Source: an uncultured Pseudomonas sp. (GTDB lineage: Bacteria > Pseudomonadota > Gammaproteobacteria > Pseudomonadales > Pseudomonadaceae). Taken from it: a DNA stretch of 5,672 nt. Positions within the stretch are counted from its first letter, which is position 1; every line of letters begins with the position of its first letter. A program made the translations under genes and the position numbers. The notes under the pieces were generated by a model. That model worked only from the letters and a program-made list of their open reading frames with translations. It had not been told where the DNA came from and made no database searches. The DNA is taken from the NCBI GenBank assembly GCA_946886875.1, contig CAMPJN010000261.1:1-5672 (forward strand), in the 5' to 3' direction. Of this stretch, positions 1 through 5,672 are shown one piece after another.

Positions 1-1057
1 CGGCGACTTCGCGCGGGTGGTGACCGTAGTCGTCGACCAGCATCACGCTGCCGCCATCGACCGGCAGCTCGCCGTAGACCTGGAAACGCCGGCCGACACC
101 CTGAAAGCCCGACAGGCCCTGAACGATGGCTTCGTCGCTGATGCCTTCGTCACTGGCGATGGCGATGGTCGCCAGGGCGTTGAGCACGTTGTGATTGCCC
201 GGCATGTTCACCGACACATCGAGCGGCTCGCGACCATTACGCAGCACAGTGAAAAAGGTCTGCATACCCTGCTGGCGCACATTGATCGCGCGCACATCGG
301 CGCCTTCGTCGAAGCCGTAAGTCAAGGTTGGGCGGGCAACCTGGGGCAGAATCTCGCGCACGATCGGATCGTCCACGCACATAACCGCCAGCCCGTAGAA
401 CGGCAAGTTGTGCAGAAACTCGATAAAGGTCTTCTTCAGCTTGCTGAAGTCACCGCCATAGGTGCTCATGTGGTCCATGTCGATATTAGTGACCACCGCG
501 ACCATCGGCTGCAGATGCAGGAAGCTGGCATCGCTTTCGTCGGCTTCGGCGATCAGGTAGCGGCTGGTGCCGAGCTGGGCGTTGGTGCCAGCGGCGTTCA
601 AGCGGCCACCGATAACGAATGTCGGGTCCAGGCCGCCAGCGGCGAACACCGAAGCCAGCAAACTGGTGGTGGTGGTTTTGCCATGGGTGCCGGCGACCGC
701 CACACCATGCCGATAACGCATCAGCTCGGCGAGCATTTCCGCCCGCGGCACCACCGGGATACGCCGCTCCAGAGCGGTGGCAACTTCCGGGTTGGCGGTG
801 TTGATGGCGCTGGATACCACCAGTACGTCGGCCTGCTCGGCGTTCTCGGCGTGGTGGCCGATAAAGATCCGCGCGCCGAACTTCTCCAAACGCTCGGTGA
901 CCGCCGAACCCTTGAGATCGGAGCCGGAGACTTGATAGCCGAGGTTGAGCAGCACTTCGGCAATACCGCACATACCGGCGCCACCGATACCGACGAAATG
1001 GATGCGGCGAATACGGCGCATTTCCGGCTGCGGATAGGCTTTCTTGCTCTCAACCAC
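1..1057 (-). CDS. murC: UDP-N-acetylmuramate--L-alanine ligase MurC, C-terminus cut by window edge
   Basis: MurC is a cytoplasmic ATP-dependent ligase that joins L-alanine to UDP-MurNAc, the first step of peptide stem synthesis. I translated the frame by hand: 352 codons are visible without a stop, and the frame leaves the window at the left edge. The family is usually about 480 residues, so roughly the last quarter is missing. Visible motifs are the N-terminal Rossmann glycine loop VGIGGAG (22-28), the ATP-binding loop GTHGKTTTT (123-131), EADESD (171-176), NIDMDH (191-196), [10 protein letters not shown] (287-296) and DYGHHPRE (343-350), all typical of MurC and not of MurD, MurE or MurF. 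The start is the GTG at 1057-1055, chosen because GGAGG lies 6 nt upstream; the first ATG in frame is codon 13, immediately before the conserved [13 protein letters not shown] block. The gene overlaps the end of murG by 8 bp, suggesting coupled translation. Identification is near certain; the GTG start is likely. Confidence 0.97.
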   Translation of the reverse strand, partial: MVESKKAYPQPEMRRIRRIHFVGIGGAGMCGIAEVLLNLGYQVSGSDLKGSAVTERLEKFGARIFIGHHAENAEQADVLVVSSAINTANPEVATALERRIPVVPRAEMLAELMRYRHGVAVAGTHGKTTTTSLLASVFAAGGLDPTFVIGGRLNAAGTNAQLGTSRYLIAEADESDASFLHLQPMVAVVTNIDMDHMSTYGGDFSKLKKTFIEFLHNLPFYGLAVMCVDDPIVREILPQVARPTLTYGFDEGADVRAINVRQQGMQTFFTVLRNGREPLDVSVNMPGNHNVLNALATIAIASDEGISDEAIVQGLSGFQGVGRRFQVYGELPVDGGSVMLVDDYGHHPREVA

Positions 1058-2120
1058 GGGCCACCTCCAGGCAAATATCGACAACGGTGCGGGTTGCATC
1101 GGGCTTGGCCAGGCGACGCGCGGTGCCAGCCATGCTGTTGAGTCGTTCGGGATGCATCAAAACCTCGGTCAGCTGCGCGGCCAGCGTGGCGGCGTCAGTG
1201 GAACGTTGCGGCAGGAGAACGGCGGCGCCCTCCCGGGCCAGATAGCCGGCGTTATATGTTTGGTGATCGTCGATCGCGTGCGGCAGTGGCAGCAGAAACG
1301 ACGGCAGACCAGCGGCGGCCAACTCGCTGACGGTCAGCGCGCCAGCGCGACACACCACCAGATCGGCCCAGGCGTAGGCGCGGGCCATGTCCTTGATAAA
1401 GGGTGCGACCTGCGCTTCGACGCCAGCGGCGGCGTAGCGTTCAGTGGTCACCCCGTCATGCTGCTTGCCGGCCTGGTGGAACACCTCGGGGCGCAACTCG
1501 CCAGCAACCAGGGCCAGAGCCTCTGGCAGCAACTTGTTCAAAGGTTCGGCGCCTAGGCTGCCGCCGAGAATCAGCAAGCGCGCGCGGCGCTGACCCAGGG
1601 CATCGCGCGGGGTTTCCAGAAACAGTTCTTCGCGCACCGGGTTGCCGGTGGTGCGGCGCTTGTCGCTGGCGCCGAAGGTATCCGGGAAGGCTTCGCAGAC
1701 CCGGCTGGCGAACGGCGCAAGGCTGCGGTTGGCGGTACCGGCCACGGCGTTTTGCTCGTGGATGATCAAGGGCGCTCCATTCATTCGCGCGGCCAGGCCG
1801 CCTGGGCCGGTGACATAACCGCCCATGCCCAACACGCAGACCGGTTGCAGTTCGCGCATGACCTTGCGCGCCTGCAGCAGTGCCTTGATCAGCTGGAACG
1901 GCGCTTTCAGCAGCGACAGCTTGCCTTTGCCGCGCAGGCCGCTGACCTGGATCAGGTGTAGCGGCAAGCCGGCGGCCGGCACCAGTTCGTTCTCGATGCC
2001 ACGCGGCGTGCCCAACCAATGCACGCTGTAACCACGTGCCTTGAATTCGCGGGCGCAGGCCAGCGCCGGGAACACATGCCCGCCGGTGCCGCCGGCCATG
2101 ATCAGCACATTACCGCGCAT
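1050..2120 (-). CDS. murG: UDP-GlcNAc:lipid I N-acetylglucosaminyltransferase MurG
   Basis: MurG is a GT-B fold glycosyltransferase on the cytoplasmic face of the inner membrane. It transfers GlcNAc from UDP-GlcNAc to lipid I, making lipid II. The 356-residue length is normal for the family. The N-terminal acceptor domain carries the glycine-rich loops [10 protein letters not shown] (10-19) and GGYVTGPGG (100-108), plus HEQNAVAG (121-128). The C-terminal donor domain carries [10 protein letters not shown] (186-195), [11 protein letters not shown] (257-267) and [14 protein letters not shown] (278-291), the last two lining the UDP-GlcNAc site in known MurG structures. No signal peptide or transmembrane helix is seen, as expected for a peripheral protein. 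The ATG start is backed by AAGGAGG 6 nt upstream and by the standard N-terminus [14 protein letters not shown]. The gene overlaps the end of ftsW by 11 bp and the start of murC by 8 bp, so it is probably translated in coupling with both. Nothing is missing or broken. Confidence 0.98.
   Translation of the reverse strand: MRGNVLIMAGGTGGHVFPALACAREFKARGYSVHWLGTPRGIENELVPAAGLPLHLIQVSGLRGKGKLSLLKAPFQLIKALLQARKVMRELQPVCVLGMGGYVTGPGGLAARMNGAPLIIHEQNAVAGTANRSLAPFASRVCEAFPDTFGASDKRRTTGNPVREELFLETPRDALGQRRARLLILGGSLGAEPLNKLLPEALALVAGELRPEVFHQAGKQHDGVTTERYAAAGVEAQVAPFIKDMARAYAWADLVVCRAGALTVSELAAAGLPSFLLPLPHAIDDHQTYNAGYLAREGAAVLLPQRSTDAATLAAQLTEVLMHPERLNSMAGTARRLAKPDATRTVVDICLEVARG
1064..1068 (-). promoter_or_regulatory. 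Ribosome binding site of murC (decides GTG start)
   Basis: Read on the minus strand the sequence is GGAGGTGGCCC followed by GTG. The GGAGG core sits 6 nt before the GTG at 1057, which is ideal spacing. It lies inside the last codons of murG. This is the main reason for choosing GTG over the ATG at codon 13. Confidence 0.8.
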
Positions 2121-3342
2121 GCTGGGCCTCCTTGGCGTTGCCGGTGTCGGCTTGGAAAAAATCGGACTCTTGGAAATCCACGTCTTCGCTGCCCAACTGG
2201 GTGCGACGCTCCCATTCGATGCGCAGCAGCAACGCCAGGCTGACGCAGCAGATCACCAGCGAGCTGCCGCCATAGCTGAGAAATGGCAGGGTCAGGCCCT
2301 TGGTCGGCAGCAGGCCGACGTTCACCCCAATGTTGATCAGGAACTGGCCGATCCACAGGAACGCCAGGCCGTAGGCGACATAGGCTGCGAAGAACTGCTT
2401 GGCCTGCTCGGCCCAAAGGCCGATATACAGAGCCCGCACACTGACGAAGACGAACAGCGCCACCGTGAGCAAGGCGCCGACCAAGCCCAGCTCTTCGGCG
2501 AGCACGGCGAAAACGAAGTCGGTATGGGCTTCCGGCAGGTAGAACTGTTTCTGGATGCTGTTGCCCAGGCCGACGCCGAACCATTCACCACGACCGAAGG
2601 CGATCAACGCCTGGGTCAATTGGTAGCCGGAGCCGAACTGGTCGGCCCAGGGATCGGTAAAGGTAATCAGGCGTTGCAGGCGGTATTCCTGAGTTTGCAC
2701 CAGAACGAATACCGCACCGACGGCCAGGGCGACCATCAAACCGAAGCGCAACAAGCCGACGCCGCCGAGAAACAACATGGCCGCCGCCGCGCCCATCATC
2801 ACCACGGTGGCGCCGAAGTCCGGTTCCAGCAGCAGCAAGCCGGCCATCGGCAACAGCACCACGAATGGCTTGAAGAAGCCGGCCCAGCTCTCGCGCACCT
2901 CTTCCTGACGGCGCACCAGATAGCCGGCCAGGTAAACCACGACGAACAGCTTGGCGATTTCCGAGGGCTGCACGTTGAAGGCGCCGAAGCCGATCCAGCG
3001 CGACGAGCCGTTCACTTCGCGGCCGATGCCCGGTATCAGCACCAATATCAGCAAGGCGAATGCGGCGAGCAGCAAGGCGCCGCCGAAGCGCTGCCAGGTG
3101 GCAATCGGAATCAGCAAGACCACGCCGGCGGCGCCCAGGCCGATCAGCAGGTAAATCAGATGACGGGTCATGTGGTACAGCGGGTTGCCGGAATTGACCG
3201 CAGCCACTTCCGACGACGCCGAAGCGATCATCACCAAACCCAGACCGAGCAACGCCAGGCAGCCGGCGAGCAGCGGGAAATCCATATCCAGACCACGGCG
3301 GCTGAACAGCGGGGACGGGAAAGGACGCAGCAGGGCAATCAT
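2110..3342 (-). CDS. ftsW: Septal peptidoglycan glycosyltransferase FtsW (SEDS family)
   Basis: FtsW is a polytopic inner-membrane SEDS protein that polymerises lipid II into glycan strands at the division septum, in complex with the class B penicillin-binding protein FtsI and activated by FtsQLB and FtsN. The 410-residue product is very hydrophobic, with about ten transmembrane segments (the first near 22-42, the last near 352-375). SEDS hallmarks are GSSRWIGFGAFNVQPSEIAKL-type sequence at 112-132, EPDFGAT (173-179), PEAHTDFVFAVLAEELG (270-286) and GLLPTKGLTLPFLSYGGSSL (343-362). Asp275 in the HTDF motif aligns with the catalytic Asp reported for SEDS enzymes. Neighbours murD and murG, and the short cytoplasmic N-terminus RPFPSPLFSRRGLDMDFPLL, favour FtsW over the paralogue RodA, which is normally in the mrd locus. 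The tail after about 376 is hydrophilic and poorly conserved. The ATG start overlaps the murD stop as ATGA, and GGAGGG stands 9 nt upstream. Confidence 0.97.
   Translation of the reverse strand: MIALLRPFPSPLFSRRGLDMDFPLLAGCLALLGLGLVMIASASSEVAAVNSGNPLYHMTRHLIYLLIGLGAAGVVLLIPIATWQRFGGALLLAAFALLILVLIPGIGREVNGSSRWIGFGAFNVQPSEIAKLFVVVYLAGYLVRRQEEVRESWAGFFKPFVVLLPMAGLLLLEPDFGATVVMMGAAAAMLFLGGVGLLRFGLMVALAVGAVFVLVQTQEYRLQRLITFTDPWADQFGSGYQLTQALIAFGRGEWFGVGLGNSIQKQFYLPEAHTDFVFAVLAEELGLVGALLTVALFVFVSVRALYIGLWAEQAKQFFAAYVAYGLAFLWIGQFLINIGVNVGLLPTKGLTLPFLSYGGSSLVICCVSLALLLRIEWERRTQLGSEDVDFQESDFFQADTGNAKEAQHAR
2127..2133 (-). promoter_or_regulatory. Ribosome binding site of murG
   Basis: AAGGAGG on the minus strand, 6 nt before the murG ATG at 2120. 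This is a near-perfect match to the anti-Shine-Dalgarno of 16S rRNA and lies within the last codons of ftsW, so murG can recruit ribosomes itself as well as re-using those finishing ftsW. Confidence 0.85.
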
Positions 3343-4688
3343 TGCGCGAGGCCCTCCACTGCTTGGGCGAACAGACGGCCGCGCTCTTCGAAATTCTTGA
3401 ACATATCCAGGCTGGCACAGGCCGGCGAAAGCAATACCGCATCGCCGGCTTGGGCCAGCTCGGCGGCGCGCTGCACGGCTTCATCCAGGGTTTTCACCCG
3501 GATCAGTGGCGCGCCATCGCCCAAGGCCTCGGCCAGACGTTCGGCATCGCGGCCAAGCAGAATCACCGCGCGGCAGAACTTGGCCACCGGGCCGCGCAGT
3601 GCGGAGAAATCGGCGCCCTTGCCATCGCCGCCGGCGATCAATACCAGCTTGCCCTGGATATCCGCACCCAGCCCCTCGATCGCCGCCAGGGCTGCGCCGA
3701 CATTGGTGGCTTTGGAGTCGTCGTAATAGGCGACACCCTGGCGTTCGCCAACCCACTGGCAGCGGTGCGGCAAGCCAGCGAACTGCTTGAGGGTTTCCAA
3801 CATCGGCTCGAACGGCAGGCCCACGGCATGGCCCAGGGCCAAGGCCGCCAGGGCGTTGGACTGGTTGTGCGCGCCACGTATCTTCAACTCAGCGGTCGGC
3901 AGCAGCGCGGCGAACTGGTAACCCAGGCATTTTTCGCCGTTCTCTTCGATCAGACCGAAACGCTTGAAATCCGGCTTGCCCAGGCCGAAATACCAGCACG
4001 GCAGGTCGTCGGCCACCAACGGCCGCGACAGCGCGTCGTCGCGATTCACCACCACCTGACGGGCGCCGCGGAAGATGCGGTGCTTGGCCAGGTGATAGGC
4101 CGGCAGGTCGGCGTAGCGATCCATATGGTCTTCGCTGATATTCAGGCAGGTCGCCACTTCGGCATTCAGCTGGTCGGTGGTTTCCAATTGGAAGCTCGAC
4201 AGTTCCAGCACATACAGCTCGACCTCGTCGCTGAGCAGATCCAGCGCCGGGGTGCCGAGGTTGCCGCCGACCGCGACCCTCTTGCCCGCCGCGGCCGCCA
4301 TCTCACCGACCAGGGTGGTCACGGTGCTCTTGGCGTTGGAACCGGTGATGGCGACTATCGGCGCCTTGGCGTAGCGGGCGAACAGATCGATATCGCCGGA
4401 CAGCTTGACGCCGCGCGCGGCAGCCGCCTGCAGCGCCGGGGTGGCGATGGCCAGACCGGGACTGATCAACAGCTCGTTGGCGCGGCAGAGGAACTCCACG
4501 TCCAGTTCGCCGCAACGCACTTCCACCTGCGGGAACTGTTCGCGCAAGGTGGCGAGCTCCGGCGGGTTGGCACGGGTGTCGACCACGGCGAAGGGCAAGC
4601 CCTGGCGCGCGAGGAAGCGCACCAGGGACATGCCGCTCTTGCCGAGGCCGACAACGATGCGGAAGTGGTCAGAAGCGATCAGACTCAT
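3339..4688 (-). CDS. murD: UDP-N-acetylmuramoyl-L-alanine--D-glutamate ligase MurD
   Basis: MurD is a cytoplasmic ligase that adds D-glutamate to UDP-MurNAc-L-Ala using ATP, the second step of the peptide stem. The 449 residues fit the family. Order of domains: N-terminal Rossmann-like UDP-substrate domain with VGLGKSG (13-19); central ATPase domain with the phosphate loop ITGSNAKSTVTTL (114-126), GGNLGTP (141-147), ELSSFQLE (162-169), NISEDHMDRY (183-192), a lysine at 202 in LAKHRIF that probably matches the carbamylated Lys of Mur ligases, and GAHNQSNALAA (272-282); then a C-terminal domain with LPHRCQWV (307-313 region), DDSKATN (323-329), GGDGKGADF (353-361) and SPACASLDMFKNFEERG (421-437), which distinguish MurD from MurC, MurE and MurF. 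The ATG start lies 7 bp after the mraY stop, with GAGGA overlapping that stop. The stop shares ATGA with the start of ftsW. The phosphate loop has Ala119 where E. coli MurD has Gly; the same is recalled for P. aeruginosa. Confidence 0.98.
   Translation of the reverse strand: MSLIASDHFRIVVGLGKSGMSLVRFLARQGLPFAVVDTRANPPELATLREQFPQVEVRCGELDVEFLCRANELLISPGLAIATPALQAAAARGVKLSGDIDLFARYAKAPIVAITGSNAKSTVTTLVGEMAAAAGKRVAVGGNLGTPALDLLSDEVELYVLELSSFQLETTDQLNAEVATCLNISEDHMDRYADLPAYHLAKHRIFRGARQVVVNRDDALSRPLVADDLPCWYFGLGKPDFKRFGLIEENGEKCLGYQFAALLPTAELKIRGAHNQSNALAALALGHAVGLPFEPMLETLKQFAGLPHRCQWVGERQGVAYYDDSKATNVGAALAAIEGLGADIQGKLVLIAGGDGKGADFSALRGPVAKFCRAVILLGRDAERLAEALGDGAPLIRVKTLDEAVQRAAELAQAGDAVLLSPACASLDMFKNFEERGRLFAQAVEGLAQ
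3352..3357 (-). promoter_or_regulatory. Ribosome binding site of ftsW
   Basis: GGAGGG on the minus strand, 9 nt before the ftsW ATG at 3342. Spacing is slightly longer than for the other genes here. It lies within the murD codons for the last few residues (EGLAQ region). Together with the ATGA stop-start overlap it supports ATG 3342 as the start rather than the internal Met20. Confidence 0.7.
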
Positions 4689-4692
4689 GTGT

Positions 4693-4697
4693 TCCTC
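4693..4697 (-). promoter_or_regulatory. Ribosome binding site of murD, overlapping mraY stop
   Basis: The minus strand reads TGAGGAACAC then ATG. The GAGGA begins inside the TGA stop codon of mraY (4698-4696) and ends 4 nt before the murD ATG at 4688, a rather short spacing. A ribosome finishing mraY would be sitting on this site, which suits coupled translation. Confidence 0.6.
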
Positions 4698-5672
4698 AAC
4701 GCAGTTTCAAGGTGGCAAGGCCGATCAGCACCAGAATCACGGTGATGATCCAGAAGCGCACAATCACGCGCGGTTCGGGCCAGCCTTTTAATTCGAAATG
4801 GTGGTGAATCGGCGCCATGCGGAATACCCGTTTGCCGGTCAATTTGAACGAAGCGACCTGGATGATCACCGACAGGGTTTCCATCACGAACACCCCGCCC
4901 ATGATGAACAGCACCACTTCCTGGCGGACGATCACCGCGATGGTGCCCAGGGCCGCGCCCAGCGCCAGCGCACCGACGTCGCCCATAAAGACTTGCGCCG
5001 GGTAGGTGTTGAACCAGAGAAAACCCAGGCCGGCACCGACCAGCGCGGCGCAGAATACGATCAGCTCGCCCGCCCCCGGCAGATAGGGAATAAACAGGTA
5101 CTCGGCGAACTTCACGTTGCCCGACAGATAACAGAAGATCCCCAGCGCGCCGCCGACCATCACGGTTGGCAGAATCGCCAGGCCGTCGAGGCCGTCGGTC
5201 AGGTTCACCGCGTTGCTCGAACCGACGATGACGAAGTAGGTCAGCACCACGAAGCCGATGCCCAGGGGAATGCTCACGTCTTTCAGCAGCGGCAGGATCA
5301 GCGCGGTTTCCGCCGGGCTCTGCGCGGTCATATAAAGGAAGACCGCCGCGCCCATGCCGAACACCGACTGCCAGAAATACTTCCAGCGACTCGGCAGGCC
5401 CTTGGAGTTCTTCTCGATCACCTTGCGGTAGTCGTCGACCCAACCGATGGCGCCGAACAACAGGGTCACCGCCAGCACCACCCACACATAGCGGTTGCTC
5501 AGGTCGGCCCATAGCAGGGTGCTGATGGCGATGGCGGAAAGGATCAGCGCGCCGCCCATGGTCGGCGTGCCCTTTTTCGACAAATGCGATTGCGGGCCGT
5601 CGTTGCGCACCGACTGACCGATCTGACGGATCTGCAGAGTACGGATCATCCAGGGGCCCAGCCACAGCGACA
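4696..5672 (-). CDS. mraY: Phospho-N-acetylmuramoyl-pentapeptide-transferase MraY, N-terminus cut by window edge
   Basis: MraY is a polytopic inner-membrane enzyme that transfers phospho-MurNAc-pentapeptide from UDP to undecaprenyl phosphate, forming lipid I and releasing UMP. The frame is open to the right edge: upstream of the ATG at 5649 it reads SLWLGPW, which is conserved in Pseudomonas MraY, so that ATG is internal and not the start. About 324 complete codons are visible; with a typical 360-residue protein some 36 residues are missing. Counting from Met at 5649, motifs are KKGTPTMGG (25-33), the catalytic-site pair in GWVDDYRK (Asp72, Asp73, equal to Asp115/116 in full-length numbering), [15 protein letters not shown] (144-158), [18 protein letters not shown] (214-231) with Asp224 (about 267 full-length), and the histidine motif [14 protein letters not shown] (279-292). 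The chain ends in a final membrane helix and LATLKLR. Several hydrophobic segments fit the ten-helix family topology. murD follows after 7 bp. Confidence 0.97.
   Translation of the reverse strand, partial: SLWLGPWMIRTLQIRQIGQSVRNDGPQSHLSKKGTPTMGGALILSAIAISTLLWADLSNRYVWVVLAVTLLFGAIGWVDDYRKVIEKNSKGLPSRWKYFWQSVFGMGAAVFLYMTAQSPAETALILPLLKDVSIPLGIGFVVLTYFVIVGSSNAVNLTDGLDGLAILPTVMVGGALGIFCYLSGNVKFAEYLFIPYLPGAGELIVFCAALVGAGLGFLWFNTYPAQVFMGDVGALALGAALGTIAVIVRQEVVLFIMGGVFVMETLSVIIQVASFKLTGKRVFRMAPIHHHFELKGWPEPRVIVRFWIITVILVLIGLATLKLR

Noticed and set aside
17..1141. 374-codon plus-strand open frame
   Set aside because: Lies opposite murC, which is confirmed codon by codon with all family motifs; composition is typical of an antisense shadow and no domain is recognisable.
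1921..1932. MurG reads [11 protein letters not shown] where P. aeruginosa is recalled as GKGLKSLVKAP
   Set aside because: The reading frame continues normally on both sides and the difference is a simple substitution of neighbouring residues in a variable region; not evidence of a frameshift.
2585..3484. 299-codon minus-strand open frame in another frame of ftsW and the murD end
   Set aside because: Arg-rich out-of-frame translation; the ftsW frame is clearly the coding one.
2041..3726. 561-codon plus-strand open frame
   Set aside because: Spans the antisense of the murG start, all of ftsW and part of murD. It is Gln/His/Ala-rich with no recognisable domain, and a real gene would not be expected to run across three conserved genes.
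3342..4745. 467-codon plus-strand open frame
   Set aside because: Antisense to murD over nearly its full length; no family motif seen.
4798..5514. 238-codon plus-strand open frame
   Set aside because: Antisense to mraY; His/Gln/Arg/Asp-rich shadow of a membrane protein gene.
5647..5649. ATG at 5649 as the mraY start
   Set aside because: The frame remains open upstream and encodes SLWLGPW, matching the conserved sequence before [12 protein letters not shown] in Pseudomonas MraY; the true start is outside the window.
4685..5665. 326-codon minus-strand open frame overlapping mraY in another frame
   Set aside because: Arg/Gly/Pro-rich product without motifs, while the mraY frame over the same bases has the full set of MraY catalytic motifs.
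1..5672. Possible undescribed system, mobile element, CRISPR array, tRNA or other RNA gene
   Set aside because: Coding sequence of five conserved dcw genes fills the window apart from 7 bp; no direct repeats, transposase, integrase or structured RNA signature was seen on either strand by eye.

Overview
The window is a GC-rich stretch of bacterial chromosome carrying the middle of the dcw (division and cell wall) cluster. All genes are on the minus strand, so transcription runs from right to left: mraY (5' end cut off by the right edge), murD, ftsW, murG and murC (3' end cut off by the left edge). The gene order and the protein sequences match the genus Pseudomonas closely, judged from remembered Pseudomonas aeruginosa sequences and not from a search. 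The species cannot be fixed from this window; enough residues differ from P. aeruginosa that another Pseudomonas species is likely.

Layout from upstream (right) to downstream (left): mraY at 5672-4696, a 7-bp gap, murD at 4688-3339, a 4-bp ATGA overlap, ftsW at 3342-2110, an 11-bp overlap, murG at 2120-1050, an 8-bp overlap, and murC at 1057-1. Coding sequence fills essentially the whole window. There is no intergenic space large enough for a promoter, terminator or RNA gene, and none was recognised. Each internal start has a Shine-Dalgarno-like sequence inside or next to the upstream gene, which points to one polycistronic mRNA with translational coupling.

The five products belong to one pathway. 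MurC adds L-Ala and MurD adds D-Glu to the UDP-MurNAc peptide in the cytoplasm. MraY moves the finished phospho-MurNAc-pentapeptide onto undecaprenyl phosphate (lipid I). MurG adds GlcNAc to make lipid II. FtsW is the SEDS glycosyltransferase that polymerises lipid II at the division septum, working with FtsI. All five reading frames appear intact where visible, and the catalytic motifs checked are present.

I found no sign of a novel system, mobile element, repeat array or horizontally acquired segment. The long open frames on the plus strand, and several in other minus-strand frames, are best explained as shadows of GC-rich coding sequence. The findings listed are small and of low to modest interest.
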